Positions 55,157 through 64,000 of a stretch of DNA of 64,000 bases are shown here, in pieces (position 1 is the first letter of the stretch; each line of letters begins with the position of its first letter). Location of the stretch: contig JAZDFQ010000069.1 of the NCBI GenBank assembly GCA_043807765.1, positions 123,894-187,893 of the forward strand. The letters are read 5' to 3'. Made by a program: the position numbers and the translations under genes. The notes beneath the pieces were generated by a model. The model saw only the letters and a program-made list of their open reading frames with translations, did not search any database and had not been told where the DNA came from. The DNA is from Stygiobacter sp043807765. Lineage in GTDB: Bacteria; Bacteroidota; Ignavibacteria; Ignavibacteriales; Melioribacteraceae.

Positions 55157-55175
55157 TTACACATAGTATGTGTAA
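55157..55175. promoter_or_regulatory. Palindromic operator candidate for toxin-antitoxin
   Basis: A perfect inverted repeat TTACACAT-AGT-ATGTGTAA. Its position, just upstream of the antitoxin start, and length match autoregulated toxin-antitoxin operators bound by the antitoxin ribbon-helix-helix dimer. Confidence 0.7.
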
Positions 55176-55734
55176 AATTATAAGAAGTGGGTAGTAAAAT
55201 CAAGAACGGGTTGGAATAGTAATAAACCGGTGTAAGGATTAAGATAAAGTAGATAAAAATATTAATTCAGTCACGGAATGATCCGTGACTGCTGGTGAAA
55301 CAAAGAAACGGTTTGACAACTTAGTGGACAAGTTGGACGCAAATTGATGAAAAGAATGAATTATGGACGATTTGAGGAAATGAAGTTGTCCAAATTTAAG
55401 AGTGTTCCTTGAAAATACTATTCCACCAAAAGAGCATAGGAAAATCCAACTCCCGGAAATAGTTATTATATGTTCTTTTGGCTTGCCCCAAAAGAACCAA
55501 AAGGTCAAGACTGCAAATACTTGGCTAAATATTTCATTCGCGAAACGGAGAAAATTTAACTCGTATTCCGAATATCTAAAAATTTTAGTGTCGGAATCCT
55601 TCGAACAGAAATTTTCTCTTTTCGTTTCGCTCATTCATATTTCTTACGCCAAGTATTTGAGGTCGTTAGAAAGATTAATTGATAATAAACCGAAATACTG
55701 AAAAAGGATTACTCAAAACAGATGGAGGAATGAA
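55176..55734. other. Gene-poor stretch upstream of zinc-ribbon gene
   Basis: About 560 bases. Open frames here on both strands are compositional shadows with no domain, no ribosome site and no recognisable homologue pattern. A phrase around 55470-55545 (TTCTTTTGGCTTGCCCCAAA onward) is of a type that recurs between genes in related bacteria. I see no other structure I can support. Confidence 0.45.
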
Positions 55735-55911
55735 ATGAAACAAACACCGTTGAGAGCGATTAAGAAACATTGTCTGGAATGTTCCGGATATGAAAAGAAA
55801 CAAGTGCGGGAATGTGTGATTAAGGATTGTGTGCTGTATGAGTACCTGTTGGGTAAGAATGCCCGCCGGATTGGAGTAGGAAGATTAAAAAAAGTCCAAC
55901 TCAGTGAATGA
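55735..55911 (+). CDS. Small four-cysteine zinc-ribbon protein
   Basis: 58 residues with a strong ribosome site TGGAGGAATGAA before the ATG. The product contains AIKKHCLECSG, then VRECVIKDCVLYEYLLGKN and ARRIGVG. The Cx2C-x10-Cx4C cysteines (13, 16, 27, 32) form a small zinc site, and the pattern CxxCxxxxxxxVRxCxxKDCxLYxYxxGKN is well known in prophage and mobile-element genes. Function unknown; binding of nucleic acid is a reasonable guess. Confidence 0.8.
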   Translation: MKQTPLRAIKKHCLECSGYEKKQVRECVIKDCVLYEYLLGKNARRIGVGRLKKVQLSE

Positions 55912-56080
55912 TTTTTGATAGGATATTCTGTAAATGAGGTTTTGTATTACTCTAAAGAGTTTGTAGTTAAAAGTGAGTGGTGAGATGGTGGAAAACAAAA
56001 AGAAATGACATTAAATCATATACGTGTAGATTGAGACTGATGCTTTGAACTATTATCTTACATAAAATTTTTGAAACAAA

Positions 56081-57115
56081 GTGCAATTAAACACCGCAAA
56101 ATATATTGTTCCGTTAATCACTAAGGCAATTAATGGTACAATAAATTCCTTTGAAATAAATCATCTGGTTAGAATTGCTCATCGTTTTGCTTCAATAAGG
56201 TTAACACAACAAATTAAGTCTCATAAAATACATTTCGAAATCTATCCTCATACAATTGCTTCTATTGCTCTAGATTGTATTGCGGAGTTATTTCAACGGG
56301 ATGAGGATGGGAATTATTTAGAATTGACCGTATATTTCTCTGATAATAGAGAGTTGATTAAATATACCGACGATGAAATTGTACAACAATTTCAGGCCCT
56401 TGTTTTTTCAAAATTGAATGATGGAATAGTAAGACTATACCGTGATTACGATCCGATTTTAAGTAAAATACTTAGAAACTTGAAATCCGCGATAAAGAAT
56501 AGAAAAAGTCTTTTTACGTTTGACCGATTTGGCGAAATATATTTTTCACCATGTACCCCAGAGAAAAGAAATTTACACTTAGGCGAATATCAATATGAAA
56601 AGTTTGAAGATGAGTTGGCAAAAGTTGTTCTTGGCAATAAAAACATTGGTCAATATTTAGAGGCTGCTGTTAACTTGTTACAAACCACTACTGAGTTTAG
56701 AAAATTTATGCGGGTTATTGATCTTGCTCTTATTATTAAAAATCTTGCTGTGAGATATGATTTAGCTCTAATATCTTCATCGCAAATTGAAAACGATATA
56801 ATGCAAAATGATATTGCTAAGATAGTTGAATTAAGTTTAACAGATTTACGAAGTTCATTTAACGATATGTATATAAAAAGTAATAAAATGAAGTCCGAAT
56901 ACGTAAATCTGTATTTGAGTGCTATTCGGGAATTGTTAAACGATACTTTTGTACGCAATAATGGAAATGGCTTTTCGTATTATGATTATTTACTAGAAAG
57001 CATGCCAGAAATCACCTATGAAGAATATAGGACTAAGCATAGGATTCGATTTGAATACATGGTAAAAGTTGCTAAAAAACATACCATAAATAAAATAAAA
57101 GAGATAGTTGAATGA
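56081..57115 (+). CDS. Unrecognised cytoplasmic protein
   Basis: 344 residues from a GTG start. No signal peptide or membrane segment. It is helix-rich with a block EIYPHTIASIALDCIAELFQ followed by DEDGNYLELTVYFSD, and a C-terminal basic run (YRTKHRIRFEYMVKVAKKH). I do not recognise a domain. The next gene (44 bases away) is a zinc-finger anti-sigma-like membrane protein, so this could be a divergent sigma-like regulator, but that is inference from position only. Confidence 0.7.
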   Translation: MQLNTAKYIVPLITKAINGTINSFEINHLVRIAHRFASIRLTQQIKSHKIHFEIYPHTIASIALDCIAELFQRDEDGNYLELTVYFSDNRELIKYTDDEIVQQFQALVFSKLNDGIVRLYRDYDPILSKILRNLKSAIKNRKSLFTFDRFGEIYFSPCTPEKRNLHLGEYQYEKFEDELAKVVLGNKNIGQYLEAAVNLLQTTTEFRKFMRVIDLALIIKNLAVRYDLALISSSQIENDIMQNDIAKIVELSLTDLRSSFNDMYIKSNKMKSEYVNLYLSAIRELLNDTFVRNNGNGFSYYDYLLESMPEITYEEYRTKHRIRFEYMVKVAKKHTINKIKEIVE

Positions 57116-57158
57116 GAAAGTTTCTGCAAAAGACTGTAAGTGAAGGGATAATTTGTTT

Positions 57159-58517
57159 ATGAAACATTATGACGAAAAAACGATAGTCCTCTTTGTGCTC
57201 GGAAGCGAAAAAATTAAGCATGAAAGAGAAGTGATGAAAAAACACTTTGAAGAGTGCTTTAGTTGTAATGAAATGTATGTGGAAGTAAAGCAGTTTTATG
57301 AAGAAGCCATTGAACAAAACATCCTTGAGATTAATGATCAAAAACTACTTTCGACTAGTCGATTAATACTAGAGCCTTCGTTCCGCTCAAGCAAAAAATC
57401 ATATGCACTTTTCCCCAAAACTATAATTTCCAAGTCTATATATTTTGCAAGAACTAAGCCAGTTCAAGCTGGTATAGCTATGTTTGCAGCGTGCATTTTC
57501 CTATTTGGACTGATCAATATCCCAAAAATATTTGAAAGCACTGCATCTCGAGCTATATTAGATAAAGATCCAAGTTTTGTTATAACTTACGATTCACTTC
57601 AAATGCTGGCGGTATACAATAAATCGAATAATAGAATTCTAGACGTTTATTACAATTCAAACATCGTTGGCAATATCCATAGTGATGAGGTAAACTTAAA
57701 CATAAAATACACGCAGCTTGCTGATCTAAATGGAGATGGTAAAAATGAAATAGTGTCAGTTATTCCAGACCTTGGTCCTTCTGAAAACCAAGAAGGTTAT
57801 TTAAAAGTTCTTGATTCTTATGGGAATACCATAATTAAGAAGGAAGTCGGCACTGAAACCGCCTACAATGAAAATGAATACAACAATAATTTCATTACTC
57901 GCGGAGTAATTGTTAATGATTTTAACAGAGATGGGAAACCGGAAATATTAGTTGGAGCTCACCACAGGAATTCACCATATGTGTTAACACGTTTTGACGA
58001 AAAAGGAAATAAACTGGGAGAGTATTGGCATTACGGTCATTTCTGGGGAATTAACGAAATTGATCTTAATAATGATGGGAAAAAAGAAATACTGCTTTGT
58101 GGAATAGATGACAACTCAAATAGAGCAACAATATCACTTATTGATCCTTGTAAAATAATCGGTTCAACTGAATCACAACACTCCACTTCATTTGGTAAGC
58201 AAAAGTTTGCCGGTGAACTTAAGTATGTCTCTTTCCCTACAACTGTATTAAGTGATTACCTTAAAGCAAAACCTAGAATTAAAAATATAGTAAATTATGA
58301 AGACGACAACTTGACAATATATTATTCTGTTGGGCGTGGTCTGATGGTTAACCACCAGGAAGTGGTATACGGATTTGATCTTGTATTGGATTCCAAGCTA
58401 AATATAAAAAGCATAAAATATGAAGACCATACACTAAACTTGATAAAAGAAGTTGAACCCGCAAGAAATATTACAAACCTCAAATCACAAATCACAAAAG
58501 CATTTCTTAATAACTAA
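57159..58517 (+). CDS. Anti-sigma-like zinc-finger membrane protein with FG-GAP repeats
   Basis: 452 residues from the ATG at 57159 (a TTG at 57153 is closer to the AGGGA and may be used). The cytoplasmic N-terminus carries a zinc-finger-type MKKHFEECFSCNEMY (HxxxCxxC). One membrane helix (about 103-121, GIAMFAACIFLFGLI) follows. The external part has FG-GAP/VCBS-like calcium loops: LADLNGDGKNEI, VNDFNRDGKPEI and EIDLNNDGKKEI. This is the layout of a transmembrane anti-sigma factor whose sensor is a propeller. Its partner may be the 344-residue protein upstream. Confidence 0.82.
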   Translation: MKHYDEKTIVLFVLGSEKIKHEREVMKKHFEECFSCNEMYVEVKQFYEEAIEQNILEINDQKLLSTSRLILEPSFRSSKKSYALFPKTIISKSIYFARTKPVQAGIAMFAACIFLFGLINIPKIFESTASRAILDKDPSFVITYDSLQMLAVYNKSNNRILDVYYNSNIVGNIHSDEVNLNIKYTQLADLNGDGKNEIVSVIPDLGPSENQEGYLKVLDSYGNTIIKKEVGTETAYNENEYNNNFITRGVIVNDFNRDGKPEILVGAHHRNSPYVLTRFDEKGNKLGEYWHYGHFWGINEIDLNNDGKKEILLCGIDDNSNRATISLIDPCKIIGSTESQHSTSFGKQKFAGELKYVSFPTTVLSDYLKAKPRIKNIVNYEDDNLTIYYSVGRGLMVNHQEVVYGFDLVLDSKLNIKSIKYEDHTLNLIKEVEPARNITNLKSQITKAFLNN

Positions 58518-58649
58518 CAGTTTAAAAGGCTTCCACATCCGAGTTTCTGCAAGAAAGAACTACTGCATAGAAATAGCATAAGATACTGTTTTATGAACAG
58601 TGTAAAATTAACAGTAGAAACTGGAACCATTCATCATCACGATTGAAGC

Positions 58650-61600
58650 ATGCAAAAAACAAAACTTTCATTTATTAGTCTATTAATATTCCTGGTAACC
58701 ATGAATGCTCAAGATGCTAGACTTGTTCAAATGGCTGATTCACTCTCTATGGAGAATAAAATTAGAAAAAATGAGGCTGTAGAAATAGCACAAGAAAAAA
58801 ATATCCCAATAAAAAGATATTTCAATGACGGAACTTTAATTGAACTACAAAGAATCCAACATGGAATCCCGATTTATTACACGACTTACAATTTGAATGC
58901 AGCTAAAACCATTTCGACAAATAAAGTTTGGCGGGGGAGTAACTCTGAATATTCGTTATCGGGAATTGGACAGAAAATAGGATTGTGGGATGGAGGTGCT
59001 GTCCGATCTTCTCATAATGAGTTAACAAATAGAGTTACTCTGAAAAATCAAGTTAATCCAGACTTTCACGCTACCCATGTTGCTGGAACTATAATAGCTA
59101 AAGGACTTAATGTAAATTCAAATGGGATGGCTCCCAATGCCTCAATTGATTCATACGATTGGAATAATGATTTATCTGAAATGGCAAGTTCAGCAAATGG
59201 GGGAGTTTTTCTTTCCAACCACTCTTACGGACAAAATGCCGGGTGGAAATTTGATTTTTTAGATGATGGAAAATGGGCTTGGTTTGGTGATGTTACGATA
59301 AAAGAAACGGAAGATTATAAATTTGGTTATTATGATAGTAACGCCGAATCTTGGGATAATTTTTTATCAATAACACCAAATTACATAGCAGTTGTTGCTG
59401 CAGGTAATGATCGAATTGATGTAGGTGCTGCAGTTGCAGATACTCATTGGGTCTCTATTAATGGTGCATGGACTAAAATACAAAAGCCGAGAAATAAGGA
59501 TGGTGGGATTACTGGTTATGATTGCATTAACGGATTTGCATTGTCTAAAAACGTAATTACTGTTGGGGCTGTTGATAAGATTCCAAACGGTTATGTGAAT
59601 ATCACAGATGTGGTGATGAGTGACTTTAGCTCGTGGGGTCCAACTGATGATGGAAGAATTAAACCAGACTTAGTTGCAGATGGTACAAATCTGTATTCAA
59701 CTTCTTCTGAAGGAGATGATAAATACAGTATTTCATCGGGTACTTCGATGGCGGCACCAAGTGTAACTGGTTCGATTGCTTTATTATTAGAGCATTTTAG
59801 AAATCTTTATGCTAATAAATTACCATTATCATCCACAATTAAAGGATTATTAATAAATACCGTTGACGAAGCAGGTCCAAACCTTGGGCCAGATTATATG
59901 TTTGGGTGGGGTTTAATGAACACTTACAAAGCTGTTCAGCTATTGACCAAGGACAAACAAAATGGATCTAATTCCTTGGTTCAAGAAAGGACTCTAAAGC
60001 AAGGATACAAAATTAAATTCAGTGTAAGAGCTAATGGAGTTGAACCATTAAAGATTACTTCTTGCTGGGTAGATCCGGCTCATACTTTACCAACAGTTTC
60101 ATTAAATCCACGGGATAAAATGTTGGTCAATGATGTTGATTTAAAAATCTCTAAAGGGACTGAAATATTTTTGCCGTGGAAACTTGACGTTAATAACCCT
60201 AGCGCCGTTGCAATAAGAGGAGATAATTCAACAGATAATGTGGAGCAAGTTCTTGTAGAGAACTCTACTCCAGCTTCATATCAAGTTGAAATTTCGAACA
60301 AAGGGGTTTTACGATACAACAAACAAGATGTATCTATAATAATCTCTGGTGGTTTGTTGGAAAGTCCGCAAATTGTGGAACTACTGCAACCGCTGCATCA
60401 AGCTAGTGATATTCCTATAATCACTGAATTAAAATGGAAAAATACTATTGGGGCTTTTCAATATATGGTTCAGTTATCAAAACAAAATACCTTTTCTCAA
60501 AACATAATTGATACTGTGCTGGCTGATACTACAATCCAAGTGAGTCAACTGGAAAACGGTATTACATACTATTGGAAAATAAAAAGCATTAATCCGGCAG
60601 GAGAAAGTAATTATTCCACAATTTTCAGTTTTACAACAAGAGCATACGTTACAACAACAATGCCCTTGAATAAAGGATGGAACATGATTTCATTTTATGT
60701 TACTCCAACAGATAGCAAGATTGACAAATTACTTGATCCTATTAAACAACAATTAGTTCTAGTAAAAGATGGTAATGGAAATGTTTATTGGCCTATTTAT
60801 AATTTTAATACAATTATAGATGTTGATATTAAGAAAGGTTATCAAATCTATTTGAATAATACAGCAGATGTTAGCGTAAGCGGACTACCAATTGATGTTT
60901 CGATATTGAATTTAAATTTGGTAAAGGGGTGGAACTTGATTTCATACCCTAAGAATTCACCTATGGCGATTGATAAAGCACTGGTTAGTATTAAGGATTA
61001 CTTAGTTATTGTAAAAAATAATTACGGAGAAGTTTATTGGCCGGCATATAATTATAATACTATAGTGAATATGCAACCCGGGCAAGGATATTTATTATAT
61101 ACAAATCTGAATACAACACTTCAATACCCAGCTGCATCAAACAGCATTACCTATGCTTATGACAGGCTAATAAGAAATGAAGAAATTACTGGTGAAAAAA
61201 ACATGATCTCGTTGACTCAATGCGAAGATTTTATCGATGGTGATGAAATAATTGTAAAAGATAAAAACGGAATGGAATTAGCCTCTGCTTTAGTTCAAAA
61301 CCAAAAGGCATTGTTGACTATTTGGCTGGATAAAGAAAGTCAAGGATTGATAAATAACACCTATGAGAATAGAGATTTATACTTGTATATCAGAAAATCT
61401 GGAGAGAAATCATTTAACAAACTTGTAATAACAAGTTTAGTAGATGAGTTGACAAAAAATGTTGAGAGTGATCTTAAGTTTAAATCAGATAACATCTGTA
61501 GTGCTGTTGTGAATATTGGAAATGAGCAAGTGCAAGTTAAAGAAATACCAACTGAATTTAATTTATATCAGAACTATCCTAATCCGTTTAATTCCTCTAC

Positions 61601-61820
61601 CAATATTAGTTATCAAATAGCTGCACCAGGAAGAGTAACACTAAAGGTGTATGACTTGTTAGGTAGAGAAATCCAAACATTGGTAGATAGTTACCAATTT
61701 AGTGGTAAACATAGTGCTTGGTTTAACGCTGATAACAGTGATTTATCATGCGGAATTTATTTTTATAAAATAATTACTGGGAATAATGTTTCATTAAAAA
61801 AAATGATCTATCTGAAGTGA
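58650..61820 (+). CDS. T9SS-exported subtilase (S8) peptidase
   Basis: 1056 residues. Signal peptide ends VTMNAQ. Catalytic triad: Asp114 in GLWDGG, His143 in HATHVAGT and Ser366 in SGTSMAAPS, with Asn252 as oxyanion residue. After the catalytic domain come a beta-sandwich (about 430-570), a fibronectin-III-like domain (about 575-665, ITYYWKIKSINPAGES), two copies of a NKGWNMISF / VKGWNLISY repeat (about 668-830), and the T9SS type A sorting domain (LYQNYPNPFNSSTNI, ends LKKMIYLK). It is secreted to the surface to degrade protein. The next gene overlaps its frame closely. Confidence 0.93.
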   Translation: MQKTKLSFISLLIFLVTMNAQDARLVQMADSLSMENKIRKNEAVEIAQEKNIPIKRYFNDGTLIELQRIQHGIPIYYTTYNLNAAKTISTNKVWRGSNSEYSLSGIGQKIGLWDGGAVRSSHNELTNRVTLKNQVNPDFHATHVAGTIIAKGLNVNSNGMAPNASIDSYDWNNDLSEMASSANGGVFLSNHSYGQNAGWKFDFLDDGKWAWFGDVTIKETEDYKFGYYDSNAESWDNFLSITPNYIAVVAAGNDRIDVGAAVADTHWVSINGAWTKIQKPRNKDGGITGYDCINGFALSKNVITVGAVDKIPNGYVNITDVVMSDFSSWGPTDDGRIKPDLVADGTNLYSTSSEGDDKYSISSGTSMAAPSVTGSIALLLEHFRNLYANKLPLSSTIKGLLINTVDEAGPNLGPDYMFGWGLMNTYKAVQLLTKDKQNGSNSLVQERTLKQGYKIKFSVRANGVEPLKITSCWVDPAHTLPTVSLNPRDKMLVNDVDLKISKGTEIFLPWKLDVNNPSAVAIRGDNSTDNVEQVLVENSTPASYQVEISNKGVLRYNKQDVSIIISGGLLESPQIVELLQPLHQASDIPIITELKWKNTIGAFQYMVQLSKQNTFSQNIIDTVLADTTIQVSQLENGITYYWKIKSINPAGESNYSTIFSFTTRAYVTTTMPLNKGWNMISFYVTPTDSKIDKLLDPIKQQLVLVKDGNGNVYWPIYNFNTIIDVDIKKGYQIYLNNTADVSVSGLPIDVSILNLNLVKGWNLISYPKNSPMAIDKALVSIKDYLVIVKNNYGEVYWPAYNYNTIVNMQPGQGYLLYTNLNTTLQYPAASNSITYAYDRLIRNEEITGEKNMISLTQCEDFIDGDEIIVKDKNGMELASALVQNQKALLTIWLDKESQGLINNTYENRDLYLYIRKSGEKSFNKLVITSLVDELTKNVESDLKFKSDNICSAVVNIGNEQVQVKEIPTEFNLYQNYPNPFNSSTNISYQIAAPGRVTLKVYDLLGREIQTLVDSYQFSGKHSAWFNADNSDLSCGIYFYKIITGNNVSLKKMIYLK

Positions 61821-61828
61821 GGATAACC

Positions 61829-63901
61829 ATGCTAAATAGAAAATATAAAGTAGTATTTATTTCTATGGTCACATTATTATTACTACCATCAATTATTTTG
61901 GCGCAAAATGAATTTTGGCAAAAAATGGATAACCCATTGGGTGGAGATATACTTGCAATTACAAAGAATAGCTTGGGTGAAATATTGGCTGGCTCTGATG
62001 GAGGCGGTATTTATTTAACAAATAATAGTGGCGATTCTTGGTTAAAAGTTTTCGATACTGGGTCAAGATGTTCAGATTTACTAGCAAAAAATAATGGACT
62101 GTGCTTTGCAGCATTCTCTTGTAATCAACCAGCTTTCAAATCTTCTGATAACGGGAAAACATGGGTTCCAATGGCGGGGGGAATTTTTGTTGAAAAGTTT
62201 ACCATTGATGAAATTGGAAATATATATGCTGGCGGAACTGGAGATGGTGTTTGGAAATCCACGGATGATGGAGAGTCTTGGAAAAGTTGTAATAGTCCGA
62301 ATTTGTGGGTTGAGACAATAGCTGTAAAATCATCCAATTACATTTTTGCTGGAGGTTACCAAGTGTTATATATTTCCTCTGATAGTGGGAATACATGGAG
62401 ACGCGTTGAATCATTCAATGATAAAAGTTATATCAGAAGTATTGTCGTTGATTTCAACGGGGACATTATTGTTGGTGTGCAATATGACGGAATATATAAG
62501 TCTACTGATAATGGTGTAACGTGGAATGCTTCAGGTAAAATTTCACTTGAAAGATGTGAAATCAATATTGATAAGAACAGAGTATTTTGGGCTGGTAATT
62601 ACGACGGAATCTATAACTCAAACGACTTAGGGAAAACTTGGAAACTTATGCAGAATGAATTGTCATACATATCAGTGGCAAAAATACTTATAGACGAAAA
62701 TAGAATATTCGCAGGTACCTATGGTAAAGGTATTTTATTGTCAACAAATGATGGGAAAAACTTTACAGAAAAAAGTAATGGGATTATAAGTACTACTATT
62801 AAGTCTTTCTGCTTTAAAGATAATTACGTTTACACTTTGTTAAAAGGAGGGTTTTTATATCGATCTTCAAATAATGGTAATAGCTGGGATCAAATCAATA
62901 ATTATCTAGAGTATCGGGGATTCGGATATGTTAACGATGTTATCAAAAATAAAAACGGTGATTTGTTAGCTGGTAATATTTTTATCTCCACCAATAATGG
63001 TAATGATTGGCAAAGTGTAATTCATACTTGGAGTGTTTATAACATAAAAATGAATGATAAGAATGGAAATATTTATGGGTGCGCAACAACTCAATATGGA
63101 GTGGTTTGTAAATCTTCAGATGGGGGAAGAAATTGGGTAAAATTAAATACTGATTCATACGACATGGGGTATACCTATGAATTGGAATTCAACTCCAAAG
63201 GAGATATTTTTTTAGGAACTGATAAAGGACTATTCTATTCTAATGATGATGGAAATACCTGGAAGAAATTTGAAAATTTACCTTCGCGCCGAGTTTATTC
63301 CATAGCATTAAATAGTTTCGATAAAATATTTGTTTCGTTCGAGTTTGGAGTTGGATTGTATAGCTCTATTAATTATGGTTCAACTTGGGAGAAAATAATT
63401 TTATCTAAGTATGCTACTACATTAAGTATCAATCTTAGTAATTATATCTATGCTGGTGTTTATGGTCCTTGGAATTCAATGAATGGCTGGTGTATTAAAA
63501 GATCAACAGATAATGGAGAATCTTGGGAAACGGTTGACTCAGTAAATTTTCATTCACTCGCTAATGTATTAGAATTTGATAAAAGCGGTTATTTATATGT
63601 TGGTACCTTTAGTTCTGGAATATTTAAAAGTAAAAAATCAACTTTAATGACTCCAGATAAAGTTATGTTAATTGAGCCATACTCAAATTCCCTAAATGTT
63701 AAAACAAATATGAGAGTAATTTGGAGAAAATCACCTAATACACTTCATGATGTAACAAGTGTAAGTTATGCTCAAGGTGATGGGAAATATGTGCAGAATG
63801 GAATCTCAATAATTGCACAATTAAATGCTACCGCTACAGAAGTGGAAAAACAGAATAATGGAGTCTGTAAAATATTTTGTGTAAATGGAAATTGTAGTTA
63901 A
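61829..63901 (+). pseudogene. Asp-box beta-propeller surface protein, 3' end cut off by an IS
   Basis: About 690 residues from the ATG at 61829, with GAGG six bases upstream. Signal peptide ends IILAQ. Some twelve Asp-box (BNR-like) repeats such as SSDNGKTW, STDDGESW, STDNGVTW, SNDDGNTW and STDNGESW build one or two propellers, as in YCF48 or sialidase-like proteins. The protein then enters a fibronectin-like segment (PDKVMLIEPYSNS) and stops abruptly in VCKIFCVNGNCS. The bases from about 63861 belong to an insertion-sequence end, so the last 13 residues are foreign and the expected sorting domain is missing. The gene lies 8 bases after the subtilase. Confidence 0.8.
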
Positions 63902-64000
63902 AGAACATTATCAATTCTTTCATTAAAGATAACAGATAAATGAGAAAGAGCAAGTGCCCAATTTTGAACTTGCATCGTCCACTTTTTAGACAAATCTCTG
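63861..64000. mobile_element. IS256-family-like insertion sequence, one end only
   Basis: Begins GAGTCTGTAAAATATTTTG, followed by TGTAAA, resembling IS256-family terminal repeats, and is followed within 40 bases by the stop of a minus-strand transposase. The rest of the element lies outside the window, so the other end and the target duplication cannot be seen. It interrupts the Asp-box gene. Confidence 0.72.
63898..64000 (-). CDS. IS256-type (mutator) transposase, C-terminal fragment
   Basis: 33 residues and a stop are visible. The tail KKWTMQVQNWALALSHLSVI and FNERID matches the KWTMPxxNWxLALSQLAIIF pattern at the end of IS256-family DDE transposases. The stop is at 63898. The catalytic DDE residues are outside the window. 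It lies on the strand opposite to the gene it disrupts. Confidence 0.82.
   Translation of the reverse strand, partial: RDLSKKWTMQVQNWALALSHLSVIFNERIDNVL

Noticed and set aside
55239..55701. Opposing open frames of 131 and 99 codons
   Set aside because: They overlap each other in low-complexity, AT-rich sequence, have no ribosome site or domain, and look like shadows.
1..64000. CRISPR arrays, rRNA and tRNA genes
   Set aside because: No regularly spaced direct repeats, no cloverleaf with acceptor and T-arm consensus, and no rRNA core sequences were seen.

Overview
This 64 kb window looks like a chromosomal segment of an Ignavibacteria-type bacterium (Ignavibacteriota/Bacteroidota-Chlorobi branch). 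Three large secreted proteins end in the type IX secretion (T9SS) type A sorting domain with the NYPNPFNP signature typical of that group. The base composition is moderately AT-rich, exported enzymes are abundant, and several families of palindromic intergenic repeats are present. No rRNA, tRNA or CRISPR array was found.

Layout. 1-13.7 kb: exported and envelope proteins (YCII protein, metallo-beta-lactamase fold protein, two T9SS cargo proteins, a GH27 alpha-galactosidase-like enzyme, a WD40 protein, a DUF1761 membrane protein, two lipoproteins). 13.7-19.9 kb: an accessory island. It holds REP-like repeats, a decayed gene, and a tightly overlapping three-gene operon: a C5 cytosine methyltransferase, a metallophosphoesterase-P-loop ATPase fusion and an unrecognised protein. 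A duplicate of the 3' end and terminator of the nearby cold-shock gene lies just upstream of the operon. 20-36 kb: DUF6599/DUF362 pair, cold-shock protein, a TrpF-like protein without the catalytic cysteine, an ECF sigma factor with a small membrane partner, a C1 peptidase, an ORF6N protein, a GH97 glycosidase, an M16 protease pair, an alpha/beta hydrolase, a dihaem cytochrome c and a BASS-type transporter. A REP-associated tyrosine transposase (RAYT) sits between two versions of the transporter gene's 3' end. 36-54 kb: a complete RND efflux operon, a two-component system, a U32 protein (RlhA-like), beta-carbonic anhydrase, PL10 pectate lyase, a DUF5916 outer-membrane protein, a PIG-L deacetylase and ClpB. 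54-64 kb: a VapBC-type toxin-antitoxin module with a palindromic operator, a gene-poor stretch holding a small zinc-ribbon gene, an unknown gene with a zinc-finger/FG-GAP membrane protein, a T9SS subtilase, and an Asp-box protein cut off by an IS256-type element that runs off the window.

How the genes fit together. Glycosidases (GH27, GH97), pectate lyase and T9SS surface proteins point to a polymer-degrading heterotroph. The best candidate for an undescribed system is the methyltransferase / Mre11-like phosphoesterase-ATPase / unknown-protein operon at 14.8-19.7 kb, which has the architecture expected of a modification-linked defence system. The second candidate is the RAYT locus: the transposase gene contains a double-hairpin REP-like element inside its coding sequence and is bracketed by two gene ends that differ almost only at synonymous sites.
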